From Bacteroidia bacterium (lineage in GTDB: Bacteria; Bacteroidota; Bacteroidia; B-17B0; Aurantibacillaceae): DNA of 41,609 nucleotides. The notes below the pieces were generated by a model that did no database searches, was not told the origin of the DNA, and saw nothing but the letters and a program-made list of their open reading frames with translations. Each line of letters begins with the position of its first letter. Within the stretch, counting starts at the first letter, position 1. Made by a program: the position numbers and the translations under genes. Positions 8,101 to 15,625 of this stretch are shown here, one piece after another. Location: NCBI GenBank assembly GCA_016787445.1, contig JAEUTQ010000025.1, positions 1-41,609 of the forward strand, given 5' to 3'.

Positions 8101-9892
8101 AGTGAGCACTGCCGGAAGTAGTAGCGCAGTTTGTATTGGTTCAAATGCCTCTCTTGTGGCGAGTGGTGCATCAACTTATACTTGGGTGCCGGGGAATTTA
8201 ACCGGATCAAGCGTTGCTGTATCACCAGCAGTAAACACTACTTACACAGTTACCGGAACTTCTGCTGCAGGTTGTACAAATACTGCTGTTAGAAGCATTA
8301 CTGTTAATTCATTACCTACAGTAAATGCGGTAGCAAGTAATACGGCTATTTGTGCCGGGCAAAGCACTACATTAACAGCGACCGGAGCAACATCATATAC
8401 TTGGATGCCGGGTTCAATTACCGGAAATCCAATAGCGCCTAGTCCTGCTGCCAGTACAACTTATACATTATTAGGAGCGAATGCGAATGGTTGTGTTGGT
8501 ACTGCAGGAAGAAGTATTGTTGTTAATCCGAATCCAACAGTGGCTGTTTCTAATGCTAATCAAACCATTTGTTCCGGAAATTCAGTAACGTTTAATGCAA
8601 GCGGTGCTTCAACTTATGTTTGGACGAGTGGAGGCGGAACAGGAGCAAGTGCTACTTATTCTCCTTCATCAAATTCAACTTATACAGTAACCGGAACTTC
8701 TTTAGGATGTTCTTCAAACGCTGTTGTGAATGTAACGGTTAATACCACTCCTACAGTGGTTGTTTCAAATCCAAACCAAGCAATTTGTTCGGGCAGCTCA
8801 GTTACATTTAGTGCTAGCGGCGCTTCTACTTATGTTTGGACGAGTGGTGGTGGAACATCTTCATCCGCAACTTACAATCCTGCAACATCAACATCTTATA
8901 CAGTTACCGGTAATAACGGCACATGTAATTCAAATGCGGTTGTAAGTGTGACGGTAAATCCAACACCAACAGTAAACATTACAAATGCTAATCAAACTAT
9001 TTGTACAGGAAATACTGTAACATTCAACGCAAGTGGAGCAACGTCATATAGCTGGACATCCGGAGGCGGAACATCTTCAACTGCAATCTATACTCCGACT
9101 GTAACCACATCTTATACTGTTACCGGAACATCGGGCTCTTGTTCTTCAAGTGCTGTTGCTAATGTAACGGTTGCCGGCACTCCTACAGTGGTTGTTTCAA
9201 ATCCAAACCAAGCAATTTGTTCGGGTAGTCCAGTAACATTTAATGCGAGTGGAGCTGCTTCTTATAACTGGACATCCGGTGGTGGAACTTCAGCTTCGGC
9301 TACTTATTCTCCTTCTAACTCCACTTCTTATACAGTTACAGGAAATAATGGAACGTGTTCTTCAAGTGCTGTGGTAAACGTTACAGTAAATCCTACACCA
9401 ACAGTAAGTATTGGAAACGCCAATCAAGTAATATGTGCGGGAAGCTCTGTTACTTTTAGTGCGAGTGGAGCTAGTACATATAATTGGACTTCAGGAGGAG
9501 GAACATCATCCGTAGCAACATTTACACCAGCAACTTCTACTAATTATACCGTAACAGGAACTAGTGGCTCTTGTTCAGGTTTAGCAGTAGCCAGCGTAAG
9601 TGTTTCTACTTGTACAGGTATTAACGAAGCGAATAGTAATCCGGGATTTGCAGTGTATCCAAATCCTACAACAGGAAAAATTACTGTCGCTAATTTGAAT
9701 GCAAACAGTGTTGATGTTGTTATAGAAGTGGTAGACGTATTAGGAAAGGTACATGCTAAAAACACTATTGAGCCAAGTGCTTCTGTAAAATCAATTGAGA
9801 TTGATTTATCTTCTGTTGCAAATGGAATTTACTTTGTGAAATTAACAGTGGGTAAAAACAAAGCTGAGGTTATAAAAGTAATTAAGAATTAA
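5132..9892 (+). CDS. T9SS type A cargo: sortilin-type propeller, PKD domain and nine Ig-like repeats
   Basis: From the ATG at 5132 the protein has 1586 residues; an upstream in-frame TTG at 5093 lacks a signal peptide at its start. The signal peptide (MKKLYAFFILSFYSLNFIAQ) precedes a long propeller region (about 45-755). This holds at least eight Asp-box-like turns such as STNGGTSW, STDGGNTW and TTDGGATW, as in BNR and VPS10/sortilin propellers. A PKD-like domain follows (about 760-845), then nine Ig-like repeats of about 71 residues (847-1490), each with the form TVxVSNxNQxICxG...TVTG..G.C. The C-terminal domain starts YPNPTTGKITV and ends GIYFVKLTVGKNKAEVIKVIKN, a type A T9SS sorting signal. 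The protein is therefore expected at the cell surface or released. It may be an adhesin or glycan-acting protein; no catalytic residues can be assigned. A terminator follows at 9915. Confidence 0.9.
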   Translation: MKKLYAFFILSFYSLNFIAQDWVDMMEQPGSNFYTIQAAFNNYFTTHDPTEKGKGWKQFKRWENYMEPRVYPSGDLTLPSQNMKNFETFLQNNSTQKLGNPNMIASSTWTAVGPFGAISGSAGGQLLKSGRLNFITIHPAGSNTLFVGAPAGGLWKSTNGGTSWTTNTDFLTVTGCSDLAIDPSNPDIMYLATGDGDAGDTYSTGILKSTDGGNTWVATGLAWTVNQGRVIRRLIINPTNPQILIAATNIGIYRTTNAGASWTQVFTTSTHDLEFKPGNPNTVYAGGATFRISNDGGATWATVNSGLPTTGVNRMAVAVTPNDPNYVYVLASLSSNSGFQGFYRSTNSATSFSTMATSPNLLGWSSTGSDTGGQGWYDLCVAASPLNKDEVVVGGVNVWRTTNGGTNWTLYGHWTGSGAPFTHADHHDLEYDAAGTLFNCNDGTVYRRTATNWQEISGLMNISQIYKIGTSALTANFWLTGHQDNGTSWWNGTTYTARMGGDGMDCFIDRTNNNNMFASYYSGQFQRSTNGGASWSTPSGLSGTGNWVSPWKQDPQTATVVWAARQQMFRSTNSGGSFAMTTGTMTGTSTIVEFAIAPSNNQILYVIKGTAIWKTTDGGATWTNITGTVPTGSGAPTFITVSPTDANKLWVTLSGYSAGNKVFMSTNGGTTWTNYTSNLPNLPANCSVYQVGTNDMVYVGMDVGVYYRDNLSATWTLYNTGLPNTPVFDMEISPANPTKLTAATFGRGVWVVDVISAAPPVSSFSVAAAGICTGQNTVFSDQSSNAPTTWSWSVTPSAGVTVNTSASQNPTVNFSTGGTYVVSMVASNGSGPGTLTTQTITVNSTPTVVVSNSTQTVCAGSPVTFSASGASAYSWTSGGGTGSSATYSPTAPTSYTVTGNNGGCSSTAIANVAINALPTVSVSGVNSVCIGNSTNLTASGATTYTWNTSATTAVIAVSPTTTTNYTVTGTGSNGCVNTAIKTLSVNPLPTVSTAGSSSAVCIGSNASLVASGASTYTWVPGNLTGSSVAVSPAVNTTYTVTGTSAAGCTNTAVRSITVNSLPTVNAVASNTAICAGQSTTLTATGATSYTWMPGSITGNPIAPSPAASTTYTLLGANANGCVGTAGRSIVVNPNPTVAVSNANQTICSGNSVTFNASGASTYVWTSGGGTGASATYSPSSNSTYTVTGTSLGCSSNAVVNVTVNTTPTVVVSNPNQAICSGSSVTFSASGASTYVWTSGGGTSSSATYNPATSTSYTVTGNNGTCNSNAVVSVTVNPTPTVNITNANQTICTGNTVTFNASGATSYSWTSGGGTSSTAIYTPTVTTSYTVTGTSGSCSSSAVANVTVAGTPTVVVSNPNQAICSGSPVTFNASGAASYNWTSGGGTSASATYSPSNSTSYTVTGNNGTCSSSAVVNVTVNPTPTVSIGNANQVICAGSSVTFSASGASTYNWTSGGGTSSVATFTPATSTNYTVTGTSGSCSGLAVASVSVSTCTGINEANSNPGFAVYPNPTTGKITVANLNANSVDVVIEVVDVLGKVHAKNTIEPSASVKSIEIDLSSVANGIYFVKLTVGKNKAEVIKVIKN
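7670..9605 (+). repeat. nine in-frame Ig-like repeats of about 71-72 codons
   Basis: Nine consecutive copies encode about 71 residues each. Each begins TV and contains one Cys near the start (ICSG, VCIG, ICAG) and one near the end (NGTCNS, NGCVN), probably a disulfide across each domain. Copies 5-9 are more alike than copies 1-4. Copies 6 and 8 share an identical 48-base stretch (8746-8793 and 9178-9225), offset 432 bases, exactly two 216-base units. This is a coding array inside the T9SS cargo gene, not a CRISPR. Confidence 0.9.
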
Positions 9893-9914
9893 AATTCTAT
9901 TAAATCATAGTAAA

Positions 9915-9940
9915 GGCTGTCTCGTGAGGCAGCCTTTTTT
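9915..9940 (+). terminator. rho-independent terminator after the T9SS cargo gene
   Basis: GGCTGTCT pairs with AGGCAGCC (8 bp, one G-T pair) around a CGTG tetraloop at 9915-9934, followed by six T. It sits 22 bases after the stop at 9892 and overlaps the end of the convergent radical SAM gene. Confidence 0.85.
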
Positions 9941-10829
9941 ATTGAACAATACGTAAGGGTAAATTAAACTCTTGACTCAATTCCTTCATTTTTTTATTAA
10001 ATGCGTTGTTATAATACGCAGGCATGTAATCCGATTGGTCAAACCACTTTTTATATTTTTCTAAAAGATGCGGGTAGTATTTTTCAATGGCACGAAACAT
10101 CATGGTTTTACTATCACCTCTTGAATTACCGAACAAAGTTATTGTAGAAGGCATCGCGTAATGCGCCCCGTGTTGTTTAAAGGCTGAAAACATTTGGTTA
10201 AGAGATTCAGTCGTATCACTAACGAAAGGAATAGTTGGCATCATACTTACGCCGGCAAGAAATCCATTCTTTACAGTTGTTTCAAGTGTCTTTAATCTTA
10301 AGGAGGGTAATGGTGCGCCGGGCTCGAATATTTTTCCTACTGTATCGTCAACACTTGAGAAAGAAAAACTCACAACGACTTTTTGATCCATCTTGTGTGC
10401 AAGATTCATTGGTAAAATGGCTACTTTGTTTATCTCTTCCAATAAATCAAAATCACGTGTTATTAATTCAGACTTAGTGACAATGTGCGCAGGAAAGCGA
10501 TGTTTTAGTATTAACTCTAAAATTCCTCTTGTTAGTTTTTCTTCTGACTCAAAATGCAAATAGGGATCGGTAGCCGAACCTATCACTACAAAAGCAAATT
10601 CTTGTTTTTTAGCACGATTGAATAGTTGTTTTTCCAGTATTTCCATCGTATTTTCCTTAATGGAAACTTTTTCCTCCATGTGTTCGCCGTACTTACTGCC
10701 GCGTATATAGCAATACAAACAGTTAAATGAACAACCGCTGTATGGATTGATTGTGTAACCATCCAAGAACCACGAATCGGTTTGCTTCGCTTTGTTTAAA
10801 ACAGATTTAACTTGTATGCGTTGAGCCAT
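9939..10829 (-). CDS. SPL-family radical SAM protein
   Basis: From the ATG at 10829 the protein has 296 residues. An earlier in-frame TTG at 10850 lies in a putative promoter and is less likely. The sequence NPYSGCSFNCLYCY gives a CxxxCxxC cluster motif (Cys33, Cys37, Cys40) that binds the [4Fe-4S] cluster and S-adenosylmethionine. The surrounding FLDGYTINPYSGC and later VVIGSATDPYLHFE and HIVTKSELITRDFDLL are characteristic of the spore-photoproduct-lyase-like radical SAM proteins that are widespread in non-sporulating bacteria. In Bacillus, SPL repairs thymine spore lesions. In Bacteroidota the substrate of these relatives is unknown to me, and DNA lesion repair is only a guess. It follows dsbD by 61 bases on the same strand but has its own promoter-like element. 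Confidence 0.85.
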   Translation of the reverse strand: MAQRIQVKSVLNKAKQTDSWFLDGYTINPYSGCSFNCLYCYIRGSKYGEHMEEKVSIKENTMEILEKQLFNRAKKQEFAFVVIGSATDPYLHFESEEKLTRGILELILKHRFPAHIVTKSELITRDFDLLEEINKVAILPMNLAHKMDQKVVVSFSFSSVDDTVGKIFEPGAPLPSLRLKTLETTVKNGFLAGVSMMPTIPFVSDTTESLNQMFSAFKQHGAHYAMPSTITLFGNSRGDSKTMMFRAIEKYYPHLLEKYKKWFDQSDYMPAYYNNAFNKKMKELSQEFNLPLRIVQ

Positions 10830-10847
10830 AGAAGCAATAATGCTTAT

Positions 10848-10855
10848 CAAATTTA
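10848..10855 (-). promoter_or_regulatory. candidate -7 element (TAnnTTTG) for the radical SAM gene
   Basis: Read on the minus strand the sequence is TAAATTTG, a full match to the Bacteroidota -7 consensus, 18 bases before the ATG at 10829. At the expected -33 position the minus strand reads CTG rather than TTG. The element overlaps the alternative TTG start, so it decides the start choice. Confidence 0.45.
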
Positions 10856-10890
10856 CTCAACAGAAGAAAAGAATCAGGATAGTTTGATAA

Positions 10891-12996
10891 CTATTTTTGT
10901 TTCGATTTAAACGTATTGATACCATCATCTAACCACTTCACGTAATCAGGAATATTTGGATCATAACCGCGCACCGGAGCGATTAGTTTTTCATCATGGT
11001 CTAATAAAACATAAAGAGGTTGCGTACTTTGTCCGTATAAAGTTTCCTCCATGTATTTAAATTTATCTCCAATGTCGGTAATAACTCGATCTTTTCCGTA
11101 CCAATGAACATTCATGTAATCTTTCTCTGCTAATTCGCGCTTGTCATCTACATAAAGAGAAACTAAAACCACATCATTATTTAATCGTTTTGTTACTTCA
11201 CCATCCGGCCACACATAATCTTCCGTTTTACGACAATTAGCGCAGGCGTGCCCGGTAAAATCAACCATGAGTGGTTTCCCTACTTTTTTAGCATACGCTA
11301 ATGCATGTTCGTAATCATTTTTAAAATGAACGATACCGTTTTTATTTACTTCAATGTACTGAGCAAATTCTTTGTCAACCGGATTTTCTGAAGAACTAAC
11401 GGTGTGCGTATTGCCGCTTCCTCCAAATCCATGCGGCGATTCAGAATATTCTAATGGAGGTAATATGCCACTGAATATTTTTAAAGGAGCTCCCCACATG
11501 CCGGGGATTAAATAAATCGTAATGAAGAAAGAAGTGATAGCGAAAAATAAACGCGTAACAGAGACGTGCTTTAAATCGCTGTCATGCGAAGTTTTAAATC
11601 CGCCAATCAAGTAAACACCTAATAGGCCAAAAATTACAATCCATAATCCAATGAAAACTTCGCGTGTAAGAATACCGGCTTGTACAACTAAATCTGCGTT
11701 AGATGCAAATTTTAGTGCGAGTGCTAATTCTAAAAAACCAAGCGTAACTTTCACGGCGTTTAACCATCCGCCTGATTGAGGTAAAGAGTTTAACCATCCG
11801 GGGAAAGCTGCGAACAATCCGAATGGTAATGATAAAGCTAACGCAAAACCAAACATACCCCAAAACGGACCGGCAATATTTCCGGTGGAAGACGCTTCCA
11901 CTAATAGAGTACCGATGATGGGTCCTGTACAAGAAAAAGAAACTAAAGCTAAAGTAAATGCCATAAAGAAAATTCCAATCATTCCACCCTTATCTGCTTT
12001 CGCATCCATTTTATTAACGAAGGAACTTGGTAATACAATTTCAAATGCGCCTAAGAAAGAGGCGGCAAAAACAAGGAGAAGAACAAAGAATGCAAGATTG
12101 AACCAAACATTAGTAGAAAGAGTATGAAGAGCGCCGGCACCGAAAATTAAAGTAACACCAAGTCCTAAACCTACATAAAGAATAATGATAAAAAGAGCAT
12201 AGGTTAAAGCATTACGGATACCTTGTTGTTTTGTTTTACTTTGTTTGGTAAAGAAACTCACATTCATTGGAATCATTGGAAATACACATGGTGTAAGCAA
12301 TGCAGCGAATCCACCAATAAAGCCTGCTAAAAATATCCCGAACCACGACATTGAAGTAGCTGCCGGTTTTTGATCTTCATAATGTGTTTCTTTTATCTCA
12401 GCGCCAGTTTGTGCGTTCGCTTGATTTGCAGAATCTTTTTCGGCAACTTGAACAGCCGCCTCATTTATAGAGTCTTTAGCTGTAGAGTCAATTACAGTTG
12501 GTGTAGATGCAGTTGCAGAAGAACCTGTGTTGCATGCGGAGGTTCCTTGTAATTCAAAATCAAAATTGTCAGCCGGCGGAAAAATACACTTCTCTTCAGT
12601 GCATGCCTGATATTCGTATTTACCGGTAATTTTTATTTTCTTATCGGTTAAAAGTTTAATACGTTGCGTAAATGTGGCATCATGTTTATAATACTCCACA
12701 TTCATTTCAAAAACTTTATCAAACTCTTTAAGAGGTTTGCCTTGTTTTACTTTACCGATTAATTCGTAATCGGAATTTTTCTTAAATGTAAAAACGGTTG
12801 GGTTTGGACCTTCATCTCCGGCTTTGTTTAAAGAATATAAATGCCAGGGTTCATCAATCTTTGCTTTAAAAGTTAATTCGTATTCGCAATCGCTGATTTT
12901 TTTGGAAGAAAAGCTCCAGTGAACAGGATTATCCTGAGCGGTTAGAATTCCAAAACTAAAAATTGATAATATTATTCCTAAGATGAATTTTTTCAT
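10891..12996 (-). CDS. dsbD: thiol:disulfide interchange protein DsbD
   Basis: The 701-residue protein has the three-part DsbD layout. After a signal peptide (about 1-20) comes the periplasmic N-terminal domain (about 22-160) with a redox pair C-x4-C in QACTEEKCIFPP. A linker rich in Ala, Thr and Gln follows (about 165-210). Then comes a CcdA-like membrane domain (about 215-500) with conserved cysteines in LLTPCVFPMIP and SFSCTGPIIG. A C-terminal thioredoxin-like domain carries CANC at 585-588. DsbD carries electrons from cytoplasmic thioredoxin across the membrane to periplasmic thiol proteins such as disulfide isomerases or cytochrome c maturation factors. All expected cysteines are present, so it should be active. 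The gene for a second, free-standing copy of the N-terminal domain lies 90 bases upstream on the same strand. Confidence 0.93.
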   Translation of the reverse strand: MKKFILGIILSIFSFGILTAQDNPVHWSFSSKKISDCEYELTFKAKIDEPWHLYSLNKAGDEGPNPTVFTFKKNSDYELIGKVKQGKPLKEFDKVFEMNVEYYKHDATFTQRIKLLTDKKIKITGKYEYQACTEEKCIFPPADNFDFELQGTSACNTGSSATASTPTVIDSTAKDSINEAAVQVAEKDSANQANAQTGAEIKETHYEDQKPAATSMSWFGIFLAGFIGGFAALLTPCVFPMIPMNVSFFTKQSKTKQQGIRNALTYALFIIILYVGLGLGVTLIFGAGALHTLSTNVWFNLAFFVLLLVFAASFLGAFEIVLPSSFVNKMDAKADKGGMIGIFFMAFTLALVSFSCTGPIIGTLLVEASSTGNIAGPFWGMFGFALALSLPFGLFAAFPGWLNSLPQSGGWLNAVKVTLGFLELALALKFASNADLVVQAGILTREVFIGLWIVIFGLLGVYLIGGFKTSHDSDLKHVSVTRLFFAITSFFITIYLIPGMWGAPLKIFSGILPPLEYSESPHGFGGSGNTHTVSSSENPVDKEFAQYIEVNKNGIVHFKNDYEHALAYAKKVGKPLMVDFTGHACANCRKTEDYVWPDGEVTKRLNNDVVLVSLYVDDKRELAEKDYMNVHWYGKDRVITDIGDKFKYMEETLYGQSTQPLYVLLDHDEKLIAPVRGYDPNIPDYVKWLDDGINTFKSKQK

Positions 12997-13019
12997 ATTT
13001 AAAACTTGCGATACGTGGG

Positions 13020-13027
13020 CAAAATTA
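13020..13027 (-). promoter_or_regulatory. candidate -7 element (TAnnTTTG) for dsbD
   Basis: On the minus strand the sequence reads TAATTTTG, matching TAnnTTTG, 23 bases before the dsbD ATG, in the gap between dsbD and the DsbD-N-like gene. A good -33 TTG is not seen. It suggests dsbD can be transcribed independently of its upstream neighbour. Confidence 0.4.
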
Positions 13028-13086
13028 AGATTTAGTGCGATTTAATTGTGTAACATTTGCTACCATAAACACCTAAAATTATATTC

Positions 13087-13545
13087 CTACTTTTTAGATG
13101 CAATATTAACCGTTAATTCAATCGTTTTCGGAGGTAGGCATTGCATATCGTTACACGTCATAAATTCAAGCTTCACAAGTGTAGTAAATCCTTTGCTGTT
13201 TTTTAGTTTTATTTTCTGTTTAAACTCGGCTTTATCGTCGAAAATTTGAAGTTTGGTATCAAATGCTTTATCGAAAACCTCGTGTGCATTTCCTTCCACT
13301 GTTTTCCCAACTAATTCAAAATTTGTACCGGGAGTATAATTAAATGAGGTTGGAATAGGACCTGCATCGGGAGCAATATTTTGAGAGTAAATATGCCAAC
13401 CTTTGTCAATTTTAGCAACAATAATAATTTCGCCTTCGTCAGCATTGATGCTTAAATAACTTGCCTCCCACTTTACCGGACTAGGAGCTTGTGAAAAGCC
13501 AAAAAAAGTGGCAAAAAAACTTAATAAAATAAATATTTTTTTCAT
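13087..13545 (-). CDS. exported stand-alone DsbD N-terminal-domain protein
   Basis: This 152-residue protein has a signal peptide (MKKIFILLSFFATFFGFSQA). Its mature part aligns by eye with the N-terminal domain of the adjacent DsbD. Shared features in order are PVKW/PVHW, a strand then KGWHIYSQN against EPWHLYSLN, DAGPIPTSF against DEGPNPTVF, FELVGK against YELIGK, VFDKAF against EFDKVF, and the redox pair TCNDMQCLPP against ACTEEKCIFPP. Both pairs are spaced C-x4-C. The membrane and thioredoxin domains are absent and the gene has a normal stop, so it looks like a true single-domain gene rather than a truncated dsbD. It probably receives electrons from DsbD in the periplasm or modulates it; this is inference from similarity and adjacency. 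Confidence 0.8.
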   Translation of the reverse strand: MKKIFILLSFFATFFGFSQAPSPVKWEASYLSINADEGEIIIVAKIDKGWHIYSQNIAPDAGPIPTSFNYTPGTNFELVGKTVEGNAHEVFDKAFDTKLQIFDDKAEFKQKIKLKNSKGFTTLVKLEFMTCNDMQCLPPKTIELTVNIASKK

Positions 13546-13721
13546 ATTTTGAATAGTGAAAATCTAAAAGAATTTAATCATTTAAAGTTGTTACTTTCGA
13601 GCTTAATCTCAAAGCCAATAAAATATAATATTAGTTAAACCTAAAACCTTGGTAAAAAACCATCTGTATATTTCAGTTTTTCAGTATGTTATAAGAGAAA
13701 TAAAAAAAGTATCTTATTTTT

Positions 13722-13751
13722 TTGCAGCAACCAAATTTGTTACTACATTTG
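13722..13751 (+). promoter_or_regulatory. strong Bacteroidota-type promoter of the tRNA-tuf operon
   Basis: TTG at 13722-13724 is followed, 19 bases later, by TACATTTG at 13744-13751. This matches both parts of the Bacteroidota housekeeping promoter (-33 TTG, -7 TAnnTTTG) at the standard spacing. Transcription would start near 13758, about 40 bases before the first tRNA. The rest of the gap 13546-13796 is AT-rich; a small inverted repeat (CCCTTT/AAAGGG, about 13756-13770) lies at the expected transcript start. Confidence 0.8.
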
Positions 13752-13796
13752 CAGTCCCTTTTTAAAGGGTAAATGTTCTTTGTAAAACACCAAAAA

Positions 13797-13869
13797 GCCG
13801 AAGTAGCTCAGCTGGTAGAGCAGCTGATTTGTAATCAGCTGGTCGGGGGTTCGAGTCCCTTCTTCGGCT
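13797..13869 (+). tRNA. tRNA-Thr (anticodon TGT)
   Basis: The acceptor stem GCCGAAG pairs with CTTCGGC. The anticodon stem CTGAT/ATCAG encloses a loop with TGT. The T loop is TTCGAGT, and its stem includes two G-T pairs. The discriminator base is T and CCA is not encoded. It is the first gene of the tRNA-tuf operon. Confidence 0.95.
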
Positions 13870-13885
13870 CTTTTTGTTGATTTGG

Positions 13886-13968
13886 GGGGTAATACCAGAG
13901 TGGCCAAATGGGGCAGACTGTAAATCTGCTGTCTTTCGACTTCGGTGGTTCGAATCCATCTTACCCCA
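13886..13968 (+). tRNA. tRNA-Tyr (anticodon GTA)
   Basis: The acceptor GGGGTAA pairs with TTACCCC and the discriminator is A. The anticodon loop contains GTA between CAGA and TCTG. A long variable arm (about GTCTTTCGAC) and a T loop TTCGAAT fit a class II tyrosine tRNA of 83 bases. CCA is not encoded. Confidence 0.95.
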
Positions 13969-14012
13969 CTTGGTATGCAAGAGGTTACAGATTTAACTGT
14001 TGCATTTTACAA

Positions 14013-14085
14013 GCGGAAGTAGCTCAATTGGTAGAGCTCTAGCCTTCCAAGCTAGAGGTTGCGGGTTCGAGACCCGTCTTCCGCT
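14013..14085 (+). tRNA. tRNA-Gly (anticodon TCC)
   Basis: The acceptor GCGGAAG pairs with CTTCCGC. The anticodon stem CTAGC/GCTAG encloses CTTCCAA with anticodon TCC. The T arm is CGGG-TTCGAGA-CCCG. The discriminator is T, usual for glycine, and CCA is not encoded. Confidence 0.95.
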
Positions 14086-14257
14086 CAGAGTTGAAAGGTA
14101 GAAGGGAAGAGAAATACCTCCGGATTGCGGAGACAAAGAGAAGCGAAGTTTGTGCATCACGATTTCAATTCCTTTGGATGTCCCCAAAATGCGGGACTTT
14201 TCGCATGTAAAGATGGTAAGTTCATTTAATATTGGTGGTGGAAGAGGAGAGCAATTA
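14086..14257 (+). other. 172-base structured spacer between tRNA-Gly and tRNA-Thr
   Basis: No credible reading frame occupies this stretch, yet it is much longer than the 16- and 44-base gaps between the other tRNAs. It contains a short hairpin CTCCG-GATTG-CGGAG (14118-14132) and two mutually exclusive hairpins. One pairs GTCCC (14180-14184) with GGGAC (14193-14197). The other pairs ATGCG (14189-14193) with CGCAT (14202-14206). It may be a processed by-product of tRNA maturation, a small RNA, or simply a remnant of a lost tRNA. The function is unknown. Confidence 0.35.
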
Positions 14258-14329
<72 letters not shown>

Positions 14330-14417
14330 CAAAAACTGTGAAAACAGCGAATTAAAAAGATTAGTCAATAACTAATATATATAAACAAAAAATAACAAAA
14401 CAAGTAAATTAACTACT

Positions 14418-15605
14418 ATGGCAAAAGAAAAATTCGACCGTTCCAAACCACACGTAAACATTGGAACTATTGGTCACGTTGACCACGGAAAAACTACCTT
14501 AACTGCTGCTATTACAACTGTATTAGCTGACAAAGGTTTAGCAGAATTACGCGATTTCTCTTCAATCGACAATGCTCCTGAAGAAAAAGAACGCGGTATT
14601 ACAATTAATACTTCACACGTTGAGTATGCAACAGAAAAACGTCACTACGCACACGTTGACTGTCCGGGCCACGCTGACTACGTTAAAAACATGGTTACAG
14701 GTGCTGCACAAATGGACGGTGCTATCTTAGTGGTAGCTGCTACTGATGGTCCGATGCCACAAACTCGCGAGCATATCCTCTTAGCTCGTCAGGTAGGTGT
14801 ACCTCGTATCGTTGTGTTCATGAATAAAGTTGACATGGTTGAAGATGCTGAGTTATTAGACTTAGTTGAAATGGAAATCCGTGAATTATTATCATTCTAC
14901 AAGTTTGATGGTGATAACACTCCAATCATCCGTGGTTCTGCTTTAGGTGGATTAAACAAAGACCCAAAATGGGTTGATAAAATCATGGAATTAATGAACG
15001 CGGTAGATGAGTATATCCCTCTTCCTCCACGTGATAAAGATAAGCCTTTCTTGATGCCGGTAGAAGACGTTTTCACGATCACTGGTCGTGGTACAGTTGC
15101 TACAGGTCGTATCGAAACAGGTGTAATCAACTCTAACGATGCAGTAGATATTATTGGTATGGGTGCTGAGAAATTAGCATCAACTGTAACTGGTGTAGAG
15201 ATGTTCCGTAAAATCTTAGATTACGGTGAGGCTGGAGATAACGTAGGTTTATTATTACGTGGTATCGAGAAAAAAGATATCCGTCGTGGTATGGTTATCG
15301 CAAAACCTGGTTCAGTAAAACCACACGCTAAATTTAAAGCTGAGGTTTATATCTTGAAAAAAGAAGAAGGTGGACGTCACACTCCATTCCATAACAAATA
15401 CCGTCCTCAATTCTATTTCCGTACAACTGACGTTACAGGGGAAATCGAATTAGAATCAGGTCGCGAAATGGTTATGCCTGGTGATAACGTTACCATCACT
15501 GTTAACTTGATCAACCCAATTGCAATGGACAAAGGTTTACGTTTCGCGATTCGCGAAGGTGGCCGTACAGTTGGTGCAGGTCAGGTAACTGAGATCTTAG
15601 ATTAA
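14418..15605 (+). CDS. tuf: translation elongation factor Tu
   Basis: The 395-residue protein matches EF-Tu along its length. The P-loop GHVDHGKT is at residues 19-26, the effector region is [12 protein letters not shown], the G3 motif is DCPGH and the G4 motif is NKVD. Domains 2 and 3 follow, ending [15 protein letters not shown]-Tu with GTP brings aminoacyl-tRNA to the ribosome. The gene lies behind four tRNAs in one transcription unit, a known arrangement. Its leader (14330-14417) is A-rich and has small inverted repeats (CTGT-GAAA-ACAG and ATTAGT/ACTAAT) but no Shine-Dalgarno sequence. A very stable hairpin follows the gene. Confidence 0.98.
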   Translation: MAKEKFDRSKPHVNIGTIGHVDHGKTTLTAAITTVLADKGLAELRDFSSIDNAPEEKERGITINTSHVEYATEKRHYAHVDCPGHADYVKNMVTGAAQMDGAILVVAATDGPMPQTREHILLARQVGVPRIVVFMNKVDMVEDAELLDLVEMEIRELLSFYKFDGDNTPIIRGSALGGLNKDPKWVDKIMELMNAVDEYIPLPPRDKDKPFLMPVEDVFTITGRGTVATGRIETGVINSNDAVDIIGMGAEKLASTVTGVEMFRKILDYGEAGDNVGLLLRGIEKKDIRRGMVIAKPGSVKPHAKFKAEVYILKKEEGGRHTPFHNKYRPQFYFRTTDVTGEIELESGREMVMPGDNVTITVNLINPIAMDKGLRFAIREGGRTVGAGQVTEILD

Positions 15606-15625
15606 TTGCCATAGTTTATATATAG

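Noticed and set aside
10879..10894. Inverted repeat ATAGTT/AACTAT overlapping the dsbD stop, as a terminator
   Set aside because: It is a weak AT stem with no T tract on the dsbD strand; the T run is on the opposite strand where no gene ends.
13762..14187. Minus-strand reading frames across the tRNA cluster (13762-13980 and 13993-14187)
   Set aside because: They are antisense translations of tRNA genes, with the familiar tRNA-antisense strings such as SNHRSRKTADLQSA, and have no independent coding support.
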